Position numbers and translations under genes: made by a program. Under the pieces are notes generated by a model. It was not told the origin of the DNA and made no database searches. It worked only from the letters and a program-made list of their open reading frames with translations. From Capra hircus (taxonomy: Eukaryota; Chordata; Mammalia; Artiodactyla; Bovidae): a DNA stretch of 64,000 nt. Below, one piece after another: positions 1 through 13,656 of the stretch. Numbering within the stretch: position 1 is the stretch's first letter; each line of letters begins with the position of its first letter. Location of the stretch: contig NC_030816.1 in the NCBI RefSeq assembly GCF_001704415.2, positions 81,532,713 to 81,596,712 on the forward strand, written 5' to 3'.

Positions 1-91
1 TGTTCCCTCCACCGTAGGTTTAAGAACCCTGATGTATTAGGTGTAAAATCCTCTTACCAGAATTATTCATCTAGTTAATGATATACTTCTA

Positions 92-298
92 TGGTGGTTT
101 AGTTGCTAAATCATGTCCAACTCTTGCGACCCCATGGACAGTAGCCTGACAAACTCCTCTGTCCATGGGATTCTTCAGGGAAGGATACTGGAGTGGGTTG
201 CCATTTCCTTCTCCCGGGGATCTTCCCAATCCAGGAATCGAACCCGGTCTCCAGCATTGCAGGCAGATTCTTTACCAACTGAGCTACTAGAAACTCCC
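92..298 (-). repeat. Bov-tA SINE
   Basis: Read on the minus strand, this has the order typical of Bov-tA: a tRNA-Glu-like head (gtaaagaatctgcctgcaat), then the body (ggagaaggaaatggcaaccc) and the tail (gacatgatttagcaactaaa). It is full length at about 205 bases with modest divergence. Confidence 0.9.
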
Positions 299-1214
299 AG
301 TGAGACAATAAGAGCCATCAGTCCGTAGTGTCCAGGAGCCCTTCTGATAGGTTCTGAGCAACCTTTCTGGTAACTCCAAGTCAGCATGGTAACCCAGAAC
401 TCCACAAGCAAGCCTGATGCTGTCCTGTAACGGGAGGATGCAGAGCCGCAAAGGGAAAGGAGAGGAAGGGGGAAGGTTTGGGGTGGGCTCAGAGGAAAGA
501 ACTAGGCAAGGAGCACATTGCCAGTATCTGCCTCTCAGCTCTGTTTGACGGTCCTTGGGCTGAAAGTGGACAAACTGTAATCAGGGCCCCACTCTGGGGG
601 GGACAGGTGAGGGGAATAGCACACAGCTGATGGAAAGTAAATGTACTTGCTGCACTCGGGGAACAACCACACAGCGACTCAGACCTACATCGTTTTGGCT
701 TTCGAGTTCATTACACTACATTTGGGCCGTGGGTGTGACCCGTTAGCTAACCAAAAAATTGGACCTTGTCCATTTGGGAAAATAAACTGGAAAGCAGTTG
801 TCTCCAACGGAGAAGTATAATTGCAGAGTTTGCCACTACTTTATTTTTAGATGGCAAGTTTTTATTGAATTCTACTTTTTGCAGCCAGGGGAAAAAAGTA
901 CAATGATGTGCTGAAAGCCAGCATTCAAACATGTGGCTTCCCTTCCATGGTAATGAATGGGCTCAGGTTGGTCCTTCCTAGGCGTGCAAATCAATGTCAC
1001 TTTGTGCTGGTAGAGGAGAGAGGAAAATGCAGCTTCCCGAAGTGTATTTTTCTTTGTTAAGTAAGTTTGGAATGAGAGCAAAGTCGTAGGGGCTCTGTAG
1101 TTTGAGTCGAGGGCTGAGGGAAAAGCTTTTCGGGGAGCACACTCTGTTGCTAACATAGAACAGGTTAGCAGAGCCAGGGGGTTGGGACACGGCTCTAAGG
1201 ACAGATGCCCAGGA

Positions 1215-1360
1215 CTAGGTCCTGGTTGTGCCCTTGGATAATATGGGAACTTGGGCAGGTTACCCTCAACTGTTTCCACATCTGTAAGATGGGATGATCC
1301 CAGTACTGCCTTGTAGGTTTCTTCTAAGGATGAAGTGAGACAGTGCCCAGCACGCACCGA
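1215..1360 (+). repeat. MIR SINE relic
   Basis: The stretch contains the diverged MIR core order: cttgggcaggtta, then tgtttccacatctgtaagatggg, then a decayed tail with gtgcccagcac. It is an old mammalian SINE. Confidence 0.6.
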
Positions 1361-2431
1361 CCTGGTGCACTCCGAGGACTCACAAAGAGCCTGCCAGTGA
1401 AGTGTTGTTACTGTGCGTAATGGGAGCAGGCCTGCCACAATGCTCCCAGGTAACTGTAGAATGAGATTGTCATCACAGAGCGATGGGAGCCCACTTGTTT
1501 TCCTGTAATCTGGGAGGCTTTCCATGAGCTGCAGCTGCAGGAATGAATACATTGTCTCTCTCTCTCTGACTTTGTCTCTTTTTATCTCTGTTCCTCTCCG
1601 GTTGTCTCCTTGTATTGCCATCAAATTGCTTCTGTACATTTGAAACAGAATGTTTGGGGTCGTTTGTTTATCCAGGCAATTTTTGATGTTATAAAACATT
1701 TTTATACAACTGACAGCTGGGGCTAAGGGGTCATCTCTGTTTGCTCAGACCCCTAGGAGTCCTCAGGTCATTTAAAGGAGAATAACAGATGGAGTTGGAA
1801 AGCAAAAACTGCCCTGGGAAGGTCTTCTCAGACTCACTCTGTATGTTCCAGCCCCAAGTGAGCCCCCTCCACCTCCCCACCACCCCCGTGTCAGCCAGGG
1901 TGGACCCTTTCAGGGAAGTCTGCCCTTTGGTGGACTCTGGGCCAGTGTCAGAGTAGCCAGCAGCTTTCCCTGGAATTGGGTATTTTTTTCTTAACACAAC
2001 CTAAACCTGTAATAAAAAAGGACTGACTTGAAAGTAATTTATTCACACACTGTGAACTAAATTAAGTTTGCCAAACACCGGGAAGGATCATTGCAAGCCT
2101 GCTCTACGAGAGCCTGTCTGATTTTGACCAGCTGAGCATGAAAGCAGCAGAACCTGGATCCCCAACTTTCTACCTCTTCTGGGCAGAGGGGAGCCCGTCT
2201 TTCTCCGAGACGCCACATCTGGAGGTGCCGTGAGGGCAGAGGAGGTGGTGCAGGAAGCCCTCGCGTCGTCAGCCCTGCAGGCCTCTTCCCTTGCACAGCA
2301 GATGCCCTGGCCCCTTTTTCTCCCTTCCCCTTCTGTCCCTTCTGGTGTGGATAGCAGAGAGCCTCCAGACACCCTCTGCTGGGGCTCGTGCCCCGCAATT
2401 TTTGTTTTAGAAGAGTTTAATTGTTCTCGCC

Positions 2432-2643
2432 TTTTTTTTTTTTTTTTTTTTTTGGTGTTTTTTTGGTGTGGACCATTTTTAAAGTCTTATTGAATTTGTT
2501 ACAGTGTTTCTTCTTCTTTTTTTTTTTTTTTTTTTGGCCTTTTGACCAAGAGGCAGATTGAGTCCCATCTTCCGGACCAAATATGGAACCCACACCCTCC
2601 ACACTGGAAGGCAGTCTTAACCAGTGGACCACCAGGGAAGTGC
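2432..2643 (-). repeat. CHR-type tRNA-derived SINE with double A-rich tail
   Basis: On the minus strand it starts cttccctggtggtccactgg, as artiodactyl CHR SINEs do. It runs through an A-rich stretch, an aacaaattcaataagac segment and a second A-rich end. The two poly-T runs at about 2432-2453 and 2518-2536 on the + strand are these A-rich segments. The copy at 52938-53129 has the same design. Confidence 0.8.
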
Positions 2644-3126
2644 CTTCATGGCCGTCTTTATATGCTCGCTCTTTCTCCCCTGGGCTCTCTACTCTGCTCT
2701 CCCTTCTGCCCGCAGTGTCCCCTCCTGTCCGACCAGATGCTTCCTCTGTGATGCAGATCTCTGAGCCGGCACTGCAGATGTCTTGTCTGCTCTGCACACT
2801 CTGCTGAGCCCAGTCACTGCTTCACAGCTGTACTCAGTGTTAAGAGGTCTGGTATATTTGAGAGCTAGAATCCTAGCTACCTTCTGGTGTAGGGCAGCAC
2901 TCTGGAACTTCTTTTTAACTATTTGGGTATGCTGAGAGGGTATTTGTTTTCCGTAGGAAAACAGATCATTTGAAGAGAATGCAGCAAGCTAGCATTTTCA
3001 TCTTCTTAGGGACCAAAAGAACCCAGGGATTTATGGTGCCCCTCCTGGTTTCCAGTATCCTTGCTTTTTACTGACATGTAATGAGCTTCTATGCGTCAGG
3101 CACTGTACTAGTATTTAGATGCTTCA

Positions 3127-3179
3127 AATCACTATTAAGAATCACTATTCAAGATCACTATGCAAGAATCACTATTAAG
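3127..3179. repeat. Short imperfect tandem repeat, 13-14 bp x 4
   Basis: Four units of the form aatcactattaag follow one another with small changes (taag, tcaag, tgcaag, taag). Confidence 0.75.
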
Positions 3180-3671
3180 AACAGACCAAAGAGAATTCAG
3201 CACAGAAGGTATTGTGTTTATCACATTACATGGATCAAAAAGAGTAATTTTACATGCGTGAAGAGGTTATTTAAAAATTCAGTCATCAGTTATATACATC
3301 AAAAAATATTGCATCAACATACCTAAGGTAAACATTGTTAGAAAATGCAAGGAAAGTTTGGTATAAACATCATGCTAGTGAGAAACAATACCTCTGGCTT
3401 TGTTGGCTCAGGTAAGCAAAATAAAAGTAAGAAAATAAAAGGTATCAATATACAGTTAAGAAATACATGTTGCACTGTTTTGGCAAAGTATGCTGATATT
3501 TTTTAACTGATTGTGGAGCATTTGCAAAATTAATCAGAGTAGCTGCACAAAAATCCCGAACCTCCTGAAAGCTACTAGGTACTTCACAGTGTGTCATCTA
3601 ATGACACAGTAGAAATCAACCACAAAAAATATAAATACACAAACCTAACCAACTGTAATGGTTTTTTCAGA

Positions 3672-3879
3672 AATAATTTTTATTTATTTATCTGACTGTA
3701 CTGAGTCTTGGTTGTGACAAGTGGGATCTTTTGTTGTAGCGTGCAGGTTCTGTAGTTTAAGCACACGGGCTCGGTTGCCCCCATGACATGTGGGATCTTA
3801 GTTCCCCAACCAGGAATCGAACCCACATTCCCTGCATTGCAAGGCAGGTTCTGAACCACTGGACCTCCAGGGAAGTCCT
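3672..3879 (-). repeat. CHR-1-like SINE
   Basis: On the minus strand it begins cttccctggaggtccagtgg. It continues through a tRNA-like head (aggttcgattcctggttgggg on that strand, with changes) and ends in taaataaataaaaa. This is the common artiodactyl layout. Confidence 0.8.
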
Positions 3880-4799
3880 GAATTGCAGTGTTTTTTTTTT
3901 AAGAACCTTTTCATTAGCTCGTGGGTGACAGAGATTCCAAAATGGCAAGGGTGGAATAGTTGGAAAGCAACAATAAAAACAGTGCAAAATAGAACTCCAT
4001 GAGAAGGAATGGTTTGGAAAGCTATCAGGTAGCTTGTTGAAGTTGGAGGCTGCAGAACCAGGCGCAGCAGCCCGGAGGAGCCAGGGGAGGCTGGGTGGCT
4101 GAGCGTCGCGAGTCACACCTGCGATAGGATGGTCCCAGGAGGTGCAGGCTCTACAAGCAGGACGTCTGCGGAGCCACCACTGATTCTGACTCTGCTGCTG
4201 CCATTGACTTGGAGCCGTGACTTGTCTGCAGCAAGCGTGGGCTCTGGAGGCAGAGATCAGGGCGGGAGGGAGCGCCTGGACCTGATTCGTTTCCACACTC
4301 GGGTGACCAGTGAGGGGAAGAGGTAGCTGCTCCACCCTCCCAGGGGTGGGGCCCGCCTCCCATCTATTCTGGGAATCTCTACAAACAGGAAGTTTACTTG
4401 GATGTTGGATGGCCAATGAAATGAAAAGTTTAGAAAAGTCTAGTACAAAACAAAACAAAACTGGATTTAGAAGCCAGTAAAGGAACAAAGCGGCCATCTC
4501 AAGAAGACACAAAAAAAGAATAGCAAAACAAACTTTAGAAAAACAGGAAGGAAACCATTAATGACCTAGAGAATAGAAAAATAAAAACAGTACCAGATCT
4601 AATTCTTTGGCAAATAAACAGCCAAAAGATAGACTTCTGGTATGATTGAAAGAGGGAAAGCAATGAAGTGGAAATAACAGATTCAAATGAGACATTCTCT
4701 CCACAAACTTAGGTATAAATTAAATGCAGTTTGAGGCAGGAGACAAGGTAGAATATGTCCAGTTTGATTACCAGTACCGTTTTGGAAAAAGCTGATGTT

Positions 4800-4949
4800 T
4801 AGTCCATCAGTCATGTCTGACTCTTTGCAATCCCATGAACTGCAGCACACCAGGCTTCCCTGTCCTTCACCGTCTCCCGGAGTTTGCGCAGACTCATGTC
4901 CGTTGAGTCGATGATGCCGTCCAACCATCTCATCTCCTCCTCCTGCCTG
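4800..4949 (-). repeat. BovB LINE 3' end, 5'-truncated
   Basis: The + strand reads catgtctgactctttgcaat followed by ccatctcatc. This is the reverse complement of the BovB 3' end (gatgagatggttgg, then caaagagtcagacatgactga). Confidence 0.85.
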
Positions 4950-5177
4950 ATTATTGGAAACTGTATAATCTCTACGTTCACTTTGGGGCTGCCCCTAAGC
5001 TTTCTGTAGTGGCACATGGGTTATGTTCTGTTCCTGAGGGTTTCCTGTCCCTTTGTGTTAACCTTTATTTCAGTTTCTTTTTTCCTAGGGTCTGGAGTTT
5101 TATCCTTTTTGGTATAAGCAACAGGTCCTGTAACTGAAAAGTGTATCAAGCAACCTAATTAGTGCTTTCTTTAAAAA

Positions 5178-5579
5178 ACTGGGTGATAATTGTTTTACAG
5201 TGTTGTGTTGATTTTTGCTGTGCAACAGTGCGAATCAGTCATTATTGTATCCCCTCCCTTTTGAGCCCCCTTCCCTCCTCCATCCCACCCCTCTATGTCA
5301 TTCACAGAGTGTGAGGCTGGGCTCCCTATGTTATATAGCAGCTTCCCACTAGCTGTCTATTTTACACATGATAGTGTTTATATGTTAATGCTACTTTCTC
5401 AATTCGGCCTACCCTCTTCTTCCCACACTGTGCCCACAAGTCCGTTCTCTACGTCTGCATCTCTATTCCTGCCCTGCAAATCGATTCATCAGTACCATTT
5501 TTCTAGATTCCATATATATGCATTAATGATATTTATTTTTCTCTTTCTGACTTACTTCACTCTGTGTAACAGGCTGTAA
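5178..5579 (-). repeat. Ruminant L1 3' end
   Basis: On the minus strand it contains gaagtaagtcagaaagag, tctagaaaaatggtactgat and gctatataacatagggagcc. These are the end of ORF2 and the 3'UTR of artiodactyl L1. It is 5'-truncated. Confidence 0.8.
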
Positions 5580-7314
5580 GTTCATCCACCTTAATTAGTA
5601 CTTTTGGATTCAAGTTGTTAATCATATTCACCCTCTCCCATCCACTGACCTCTCTGGAGAGCTTCGTTTGCCACTAATTGTGTCTCCAACTCTTAACTTG
5701 AAATGAATAAATATAGATGTGAGATCTTTTGGCTGAAAACAAACTAGGAGGTTTTTCTTTTCACGGATAATCTATTGCAGTGCACCAAGGGTTTAAAGAA
5801 ACTTGCAAAATGACGGATAACTTCAAGGCATATTACCGTCATTGTCATGTAACCCACACTGTGTGAGAGTGTAGAGAAACCGGAATCCATTTCATGGCCG
5901 TGGGGAAGACTGCCGTTTGTTCATTAAAGATCTTATTCATTGGTTAGACGGAAACGCAGAGCCAGATGTAGCCAGCTCTAAACAATGTAAATGAAACTTT
6001 GGGGTGTGTATTTTTGGTATTAACTTATTCCTGGTTTTCTTATGAGCCACTCAAGTCCTTCTCAGAAAGTAAGGAGCTTTAATTAAGTCACTTATTATCA
6101 TTGTTACAGCTCAAGTGACAGATGGCAGAATTCCAAGTAACCTTCCTAACTCACTTGACCGTAAGATGACATTCTTTCCTGGAAGACTTTTCATCTCTTC
6201 TTATGTCAGATTAAGACTGTTCCTGGTTGTCAGTACATTGGGTTTTTCCTGTCTCTTCCGACCAGTTCACATTTCCTGTATTTCCCTGTTGGTTCCCATC
6301 CTGTAGGAGCCAGTAGCTCTTCTGTTGGCCCCTCCGTAACCTCTTCCCGGCCTTCCCCCCTGTTCTTCTCTTGGCTCCGCTCATCCTCCACGGAGTCTTC
6401 CTACTGTAGCTGGGGACGCTCTTTTGTTGCATCCAGACAAGCTGGTGCCTTCTCTGGCCACCTCGTTCTCGACATGCCTTTCCCGCAATAGGACCCACTG
6501 TATTCTGCCACCAAGAGTTTCTTCCAAAAAAATTAAAATTGAGAAAGCATTGAGGTACGTTTGAGGCAATAACCAAAATAAAATAAAATTCTACAAAGTC
6601 TCTTAGCTTTCAGAAGAAGTTCCTTCGTAACATGTTTGTTAAGGATGTAAGAATATGTAAGTAGATGTAAATTCCTCAAGATGGAGTACCCAGGCCTGGG
6701 GAGTAGAAGGAGGAGGGGATCGTACGCATGGGCAAGGTTGAGAACCATGGGAACAGACTCTCGCTGACTCACCCTGGGTTCCACCACTGAGGTTAGGCCA
6801 CCTGGGTGTTCTGGGAATTGCTTGTCTCTTGCCAGATCAGCGGTCAACAGTGAGGCCTCCCATGGGAGGTGTGGCTGACTTGCAACCTTGAAAAACCAGT
6901 ATTAGTAAAATATCTACCATCTTTTGAGGCCTATTGGAAGCCATGCATTGTAAGTATAATTTTACAGATGAAAATTCATCAGTGTTAGTATTTCTTCTCT
7001 AACTCACCTTAGGGCCATAGTCCTCCGGGTGTCTGAGGTGGACATTAACATGGTCTGACAACATGGGTAGAAGTCCACCAAGCTCAGTGGCCGGAGCAGG
7101 GCCCAGGGGTGGATGTTGAGAGTCAAGAGGCAGAATCAGGCCATGTCTGCAGAAGGCTTTGTAAAGCAAGCATTTGCAACTAATCCAAAAGGATTTCTTC
7201 ATTGGCTGCCATGTGTAAGTAGAATGCAAAGAAGTGTAAAGTGGGCTTCCTGCCCTTGATGAGTTTTCTGCCGACTCACAACAAGTGAACTAACACCATA
7301 AAGAAATATTTGAA

Positions 7315-7445
7315 GGAATTCCCTGGTGGCCTCATGGTTAGGATCCCAGGCTTTCACTCTCGTGGCCCAGGTTCAATCCCAGCTCAAGAAACTGAGATCC
7401 CACACAGTGTGCACTCCCCCAAAAAAAGAAGGAAAGAAAAAAAAT
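7315..7445 (+). repeat. CHR-type SINE
   Basis: It starts gaattccctggtggcctcat, keeps a tRNA-like B-box region (caggttcaatccc) and ends in an A-rich tail. Confidence 0.8.
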
Positions 7446-8603
7446 TGACCAGGTTGTAGCACTCAGGATATCTAATCTGACTTTAGGAGGGTGAAATGGG
7501 AGGAAAGGCTGGAAGAATTCAGGGGCAGCCACCCTGAAGCTCTTGGATATCTGTGGAGAAAGAGGGTCTAGACTGAGTTCCTATGTGCCAGGTTTGGGCA
7601 GGGCCCTGAGACAGTCTGATCTCACACATCAGTGTAAAGCAGAGATGCAGGATTGCAGAGATGTCTTCGCTGACTCTTGGCCAGCGATGCAGTATAGCAA
7701 ACACTCTCCAGAATCCCAGTGGCTTTGAACCAGCAGCATTTCTTTTCCTCACGTGTCTGTAGGTCAGTTCTGGGTTTAGCTCCGGGCATCGCTCAGGTTC
7801 ATCTTCTCAGATTTGATTCCAGGACCCTGGTGGAAGGGCCTGCAGCTGCCAGGCATGTTTTCCTCATAGGGAGTTACTGGACTATATGATGGGGGAGCAA
7901 ATAAGCAATATCTCTTACAGCTTCTGCTTCCAGTACATCTGCCGAGCCTCTAGCCTAACAAGGCACGTGACCATGACCATCAATGGGGCAGGGAAGGATA
8001 CGGCCCCTCAGGACGGGGAGCAGTGCGTATTTGCTGAAATTACCCAGTCTGTCACATGCAGGGAGACTTGAAGGCCGAAGATCAATTACCTCCTAAGCAG
8101 CAGTTGTGTGTCTTAATTCATCTCTTTAAAGCAGACGGTGCCTTCCAGTAGATGCCCAACAATCAGTTGTTTACTTGAGTTGACTGGACTTGAAACTGGC
8201 CTCCAGCAACAGATTTGGGAGTTAGGGAGGTTAAGGATGAAGCATACTTTACCAGCCCTGAAGTTTCTTCTTTCAAGATATTTGTGGAAGCAGCTGATCC
8301 AGCTGCTCTCTGTTGGGTGTTAAACAATAAATGTTTCACCAAATTCCACCCACTGTTTGTGGGAGTTGGGCAGGACTGAACTATTAAAAGGCTGGAGAAT
8401 GAATAGTGAAAAATAACCTGTGTGCCTTAGTTTTGAAAGCTTAATACATGTTTGGACATTGTTTTTAAAAAGCTATACAAATAATTTGGTTTGTTGAAAC
8501 AGATTAAGTTTTATTTTTTAAAGGTTGAAAATACTTTAAATAAAGGACTAATTGAAATTTGGAATAAAGGAAGAAGAATCATTTACTTAAGAACCTAGTA
8601 CCT

Positions 8604-9383
8604 TGTTCAGTCGGTAAGTCATGTCCAACTCTTTGCAACCCCATGGACTACAGCATGCCAGGCCCCTCTGTCCTCCACTATCTCCCAGAATTTGCTTAAG
8701 TTCATGTCCATTTATTCGGTGATGCTGTCTAACCATCTCATCCTCTGCCGCCACCTTCTCCTTTTGCCTTCAATCTTTCCCAGCACCAGGGTCTTTTCCA
8801 ATGAGTCGACTCTTTGCATCAGGTGGCCAAAGTATTGGGGCTTCAGCTTCAGCATCAGCCCTTCCAATGAATATTTAGGGTTGATTTTCTTTAGGATTAA
8901 CTGGATTCATCTCCTTGCAGTCCAAGGGACTCTCAAGAGTCTTCTCCAGCACCACAATTCAAAAGCATCAATTCTTCAGCACTCAGCCTTCTTTATGGTA
9001 CAACTCTCACATCCATACATGACTTCTGGAAAAAGCATAGCTTTGACTATATGAACCTTTGTCAGCAAAGTGATGTCTCTGCTTTTTAATATGCTGTCAA
9101 GATTTGTAATAGCTTTTCTTCCAAGGAGCAAGTGTCTTTTAATTTCATGGCTGCAGTCACCATCTGCAGTGATTTTAGAGCCCAAGAAAATAAAATCTAT
9201 CACTGCTTCCACTTTTCCCCTTCTATTTGCCGTGAAGTGATGGCAAAGTGATGGGGCTGGGTGCTATGATCTTGGTTTTTTGAATGTTGAGTTTTAATCT
9301 AGCTTTTTTTCACTCTCCTCTTTCACCCTCATCAAGAGGCTCTTTAGTTTCTCTTCTCTTTGTGGCATTAGAGTGGTATCAAT
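8604..9383 (-). mobile_element. BovB LINE, 5'-truncated, with target-site duplication
   Basis: The + strand is the reverse complement of the last 780 bases of BovB, the region after the reverse transcriptase core and the 3' end. The insert is bounded by the direct repeat CTAGTACCT at 8595-8603 and 9384-9392, which marks it as a single retroposition event. Frames inside are broken. Confidence 0.88.
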
Positions 9384-9579
9384 CTAGTACCTATGAAAAT
9401 GTAATTATCTTTTTTGATTAAAGAAGTGAAATGGACACATAGAAACAATTATACTAAAATAACTTGGGTTTTATGATGCCATCATGTGTTTATGTTGGGT
9501 TTTTTACTTTTGGAGGAAGTTATATGTACTACGTTATCTTCTTCACTGCTCACAACCAGCCTAGGCCTCTGTCAAGTGA

Positions 9580-9690
9580 GAAAGTATCACCCCCATTTGC
9601 GACAGAACTCAAATTCAGAGAGGGCAGGAACTGTCCACGGTCACACAGCAAGACTCCAGCAGCTGGGACCAGAAGGCAGCCTCCCGACCC
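9580..9690 (-). repeat. MIR SINE relic
   Basis: It has the order ccccatttgcgacagaactc, cagagagggcaggaactg and gtcacacagcaag, which is the reverse complement of a diverged MIR core. Confidence 0.6.
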
Positions 9691-11097
9691 TTGTGTGAAA
9701 GTTCATAAACCACAGACGTAGAGCAGAGAGAGACCCAGCTGGGCCTGAAAGTCCACAGCAGGTGGACAAGTAAGACCTAAACAGGTGAGAAAAGGTGATC
9801 ATTTCTGCCCCAGCCTGGGAGCAACGCTGGTCATCCAACAGTTCGTGTCCGCCATGAGTGAGGCTCTGTGGATCCAGGGCTGGGGCCGCTTGCAGGGTGA
9901 GATAGGCCAGCTGAATCACACATGGTCACCAGCGAAGGGAAGGCAGGCGTCTGGCGCAGCCTCGTTGGGCCTGAGCAAAATCATAAGTAAGCTCCGCATG
10001 CCAGTTGTTTCCTGGGATTATTGGGTTATCAGGACAAGATATGTGCAGAAGTACTTCAGATTTTTAAAAACCTCTCAGATGCATATGAAGATTATACTCT
10101 CTTCCCACAATTTTACCGCCTGAGTATCCTAGTTTTTATATGACAGAGGCTCTCTGTGCTTCCAATCGGGCCTTCTCCTCCCCAGGGTTCCTGTGAGTCC
10201 TTTAGGATCCCGGGGGAGAGTTTAATAGATCATCAGATAAAGCAAAGCTGATGGGAACACAGCAACTTGAGCGGAAGCAGTGAGCCCCAAACCTGAGGAG
10301 AGTGCACTGATCTACCCCGGGGCCTGGACAGGACAAGTTCCCCAAAAGGCCCCAAGCGGGGCCCTAAGTGAGATGCCCTGAGGACAGACAGCAGGACTGT
10401 GGCCTTATGCAGAAGTGCAGCCACTTGCTGGACCCAGCTCCTTCCAAGGACAGACCTGAGCAGTGGCTGAGACTCTTGGTTCTCCAGGTACTTAGAGCAG
10501 AGATCCCAGCTCTGGGCACTATGGATGAGACTCTGGGGGTCCACGAGCTTGGATGGAGAAACACTGACGTCTTCCATCTCACTGAAATCTAAAGGAGATC
10601 TACCATTTCCTCCTGTTGTGAACACAGGCATAACCAACCACGTCAGTCATTTTAGTGACCCCTAGAAGCCACAGACATTTTCGTATGACACTGCGGACAT
10701 GGACAATAGATCATCCACATTTGCTCCTACTTTGAAACCACAGCCGTTGATAAACTGTAGCTCTTGTTATTTGATATCGGAATAAACAAGCATGTATTCT
10801 ACTATGTCACAACTTTTAAACTATTTTGAAAATGGTGTTTATTACTGATTTCTTTTGTTACCGTATGTATGTATTCCATCAACATTCTGAGACAGGCCTG
10901 TGGCTTCATAAGATGCTGACAGGGTTCATAGTGCACAAACTAAGTTAAGAACCTAGGTTAAATCTTGTGTTGATTCTGCAGTTGTTAGAAAACAGACTCC
11001 TTCAGGTGGCAGGTAGTATCTCCCCACCCCAGAGGACTGCTGTTGATTTTTCTCAAGTAATAGGCAGCAACATTTATTTCAAGAGTGCCTTTTTCCC

Positions 11098-11257
11098 CCA
11101 AATATTTATTTATTCATTTGGCTGCACTGGGTCCTAGATGCGGCATGTGGAATCTTTAGTTGCCACACGTGGGATCTAGCCCCCTGACCAGGGGTCGAAC
11201 CCGGGATCCCTGTGTTGGGAGCATGGAGTTCCAGCCACTGGACCACCAGGGAAGTCC
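11098..11257 (-). repeat. CHR-1-like SINE
   Basis: The + strand starts with atatttatttattcatttgg and ends ccactggaccaccagggaag, the reverse complement of an artiodactyl CHR SINE. Confidence 0.82.
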
Positions 11258-11401
11258 AGTGGAAGCCATTCTGGAAGTCCCACCATTTTCAAAAGCTGCT
11301 TTTTTAAAAAAAAGAATAACTATACTGGGCTTGTTCTTCCTTCCTCTCTTTCTTCCTCTTTCACTCTCAACCCAAACCCAGGTGTGCAGCACACACATGC
11401 A

Positions 11402-11614
<213 letters not shown>

Positions 11615-13117
11615 CTTCCCGCACTGGGCAGGCAGGCCTGGGCCACCCACCCAGGGTTCCTGCCAGCCCTGGTGTCCCACCTGCTCTAGAGACTTGGTTG
11701 TTTTGGGGGGACATCTGTGTCACCCTTTTGTTACAAAGTGGAGCACAGAGAGGTCAGGCAGGACAAGGGCTGTGCCACTGACCCCTCCCGGACCCTTCCT
11801 CCCCATCTCTGGGCTCTCAGGCCAATAGACCCCTTCTTTAAAATTGTTGAGAATTTATTCCTTCCATTGTTCTTGCCTCAAGCCTTTTATGCTACTGAGA
11901 AATACTGGGAAGATAAGAACCCTTGGTATAGTTAAAGAAATTTAAAATTTCCCACAAAAGATAATATAATATTGTCTTAAAACTTGAAGCCAAGATTGTT
12001 TGTAAGTCCCACAAGGGTTTTGTCATGGTTTGGATCGCATGCCTTTTCACTGGAAGTTAGCAAAAATAAGTGTTACAGAGTTGACTCTTGGCTCTTACAC
12101 ATTCAGTTCGCAACAACATCACAGAAGCAGGGCTTTCCCTTGTGCCGTTCATCCTGTGATAGAAGTAACCAGTTTTCTAACCAAGCTGTTTGTGCCTAAA
12201 AAACTGTTGGCTATTACTAACTGATTTATGGGTTTGTTTTTCAGTCTGATGAACCAAAAATGCATTTTTTCCATCTTTAATCATGCTGAATATTTGCTGG
12301 AGGACAGGAAATCACCAGCATGTGTGCTGTGCTCGGGGAGGCAGGGAACTTCTAGGCTAATGGTCCTTCAGGGCTGTACACAGGGCCATGCCAGCACTTC
12401 CTTCACTCTCCTGCTGAAGGAACATCTTTTGACTGTTGCTGGCGTGCCAGGCTTTGTCTAGGCAGGCTTTGGGGAGACGATGGTGACAGTGATCAGCCCA
12501 GTCCTGCCTGCAGAGCTTCCCTACTGGGGAACCCGGGCAGATTCACAAACACCTGTGGTACACGGTCATGCCTGCACACCTGTGGGAGCCTCAGAGGCTC
12601 CTCCCGTCTGATGGACACATCAGAAGAGGATGAGCTGTGCGGAGATCCAGAGCAGCAGGCGGCAAAAGACTAGAGGGACTAGAGAAGGTGGAGACTGCAG
12701 GCGGAGGGGCAGGACGTGAGCACTTGCCTTCCCGGTCGTGCTGAGGAGTTTCAATCTTATCCCAAGGGCAAGGGACAATGGAGTGGGTGTATCAGCCACG
12801 TGTTCCAGAAAGTGCCTTCTGTCTCCATTGCAGAGAGTGTACTGGTTGGTGATAAGGCCAAGGACAGGTATGAGGGCTGCTGCTACCCTGTCACGAGGGT
12901 CACAGTCATGGATGGATTCCAGGAATACTGGAAAAAGCTATGGGACTCGATGCTTCATTAAATTCATGGAGTTGGGGCAAAAAAGAGTGTTTGATCCTCT
13001 GTCTCCTGAGTATGTGATTATCTCCCTATGTTAGAGAATTAATGCTTTGAAAGAAAAACCGAGTTCGCATATTTTCAGGGAATCATAACACAGTGACCTG
13101 AGTCTATAAAGAACTTT

Positions 13118-13656
13118 GTTGCTGTTGTTGCTGCTGCTGTTTAGTTGCTAAGTTGTGTCCGACTCTTTGCGATCCCATGGACTCCAAGTTTCCGTGTCCT
13201 TCACCATCTTCTGGAGTTAGCTCAAACTCATGCCCATTGAGTCAGTGATGCCAACCAACCATCTCATCCTCTGTCACCCCCTTCTTCTCCCACCTTCATT
13301 CTTTCCCAGCATCAAGGGCTTTCCCAGTGAGTTGGCTCTTAACATCAGATAGCCAGATTATTGGAGCTTCAGCTTTAGCATCAGTTCTTCCAGTGAATAT
13401 TCAGGGTTGATTTCCTTTTGGATTGACTGGTTTGATCTCCTTGCAGACCAAGGGACTCTCAGGAGTCTTCTCCAACACCATAGTTCAAAAGCATCAATTC
13501 TTCAGTGCTCAGCCTTCTTCATGATCCAACTCATATATCTGTACTTGGCTACTGGAAAAGCCATAGCTTCGACTATACAGACCTTTGTCAGCAAAGCGAT
13601 GTCTCTGCCTTTTAATACGCTTTCTAGGTTTGTCATAGCTTTTCTTTCAAGGAGTG
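13118..13656 (-). mobile_element. BovB LINE, 5'-truncated
   Basis: The + strand shows the reverse complement of the BovB 3' end, from tagttgctaagttgtgtccg to tgtcatagcttttctttcaa. It is about 540 bases, with a short (TTG/CTG)n run at the 13118 end. Relative to the same region of the copy at 16.7-19.6 kb it lies in inverted orientation. Confidence 0.87.

Noticed and set aside
872..1699. 275-residue open frame on the minus strand
   Set aside because: No domain, membrane pattern or family likeness was seen. It overlaps a MIR relic and lies in intronic sequence.
2057..2398. GC-rich stretch as a possible promoter or CpG island
   Set aside because: CpG is sparse and no conserved first exon or transcription start feature can be seen.
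7965..8000. Peptide MTINGAGKD, faintly like the IINGQTVK segment before the ZDHHC14 cysteine-rich domain
   Set aside because: The neighbouring residues do not continue the family sequence and no splice sites bound it.
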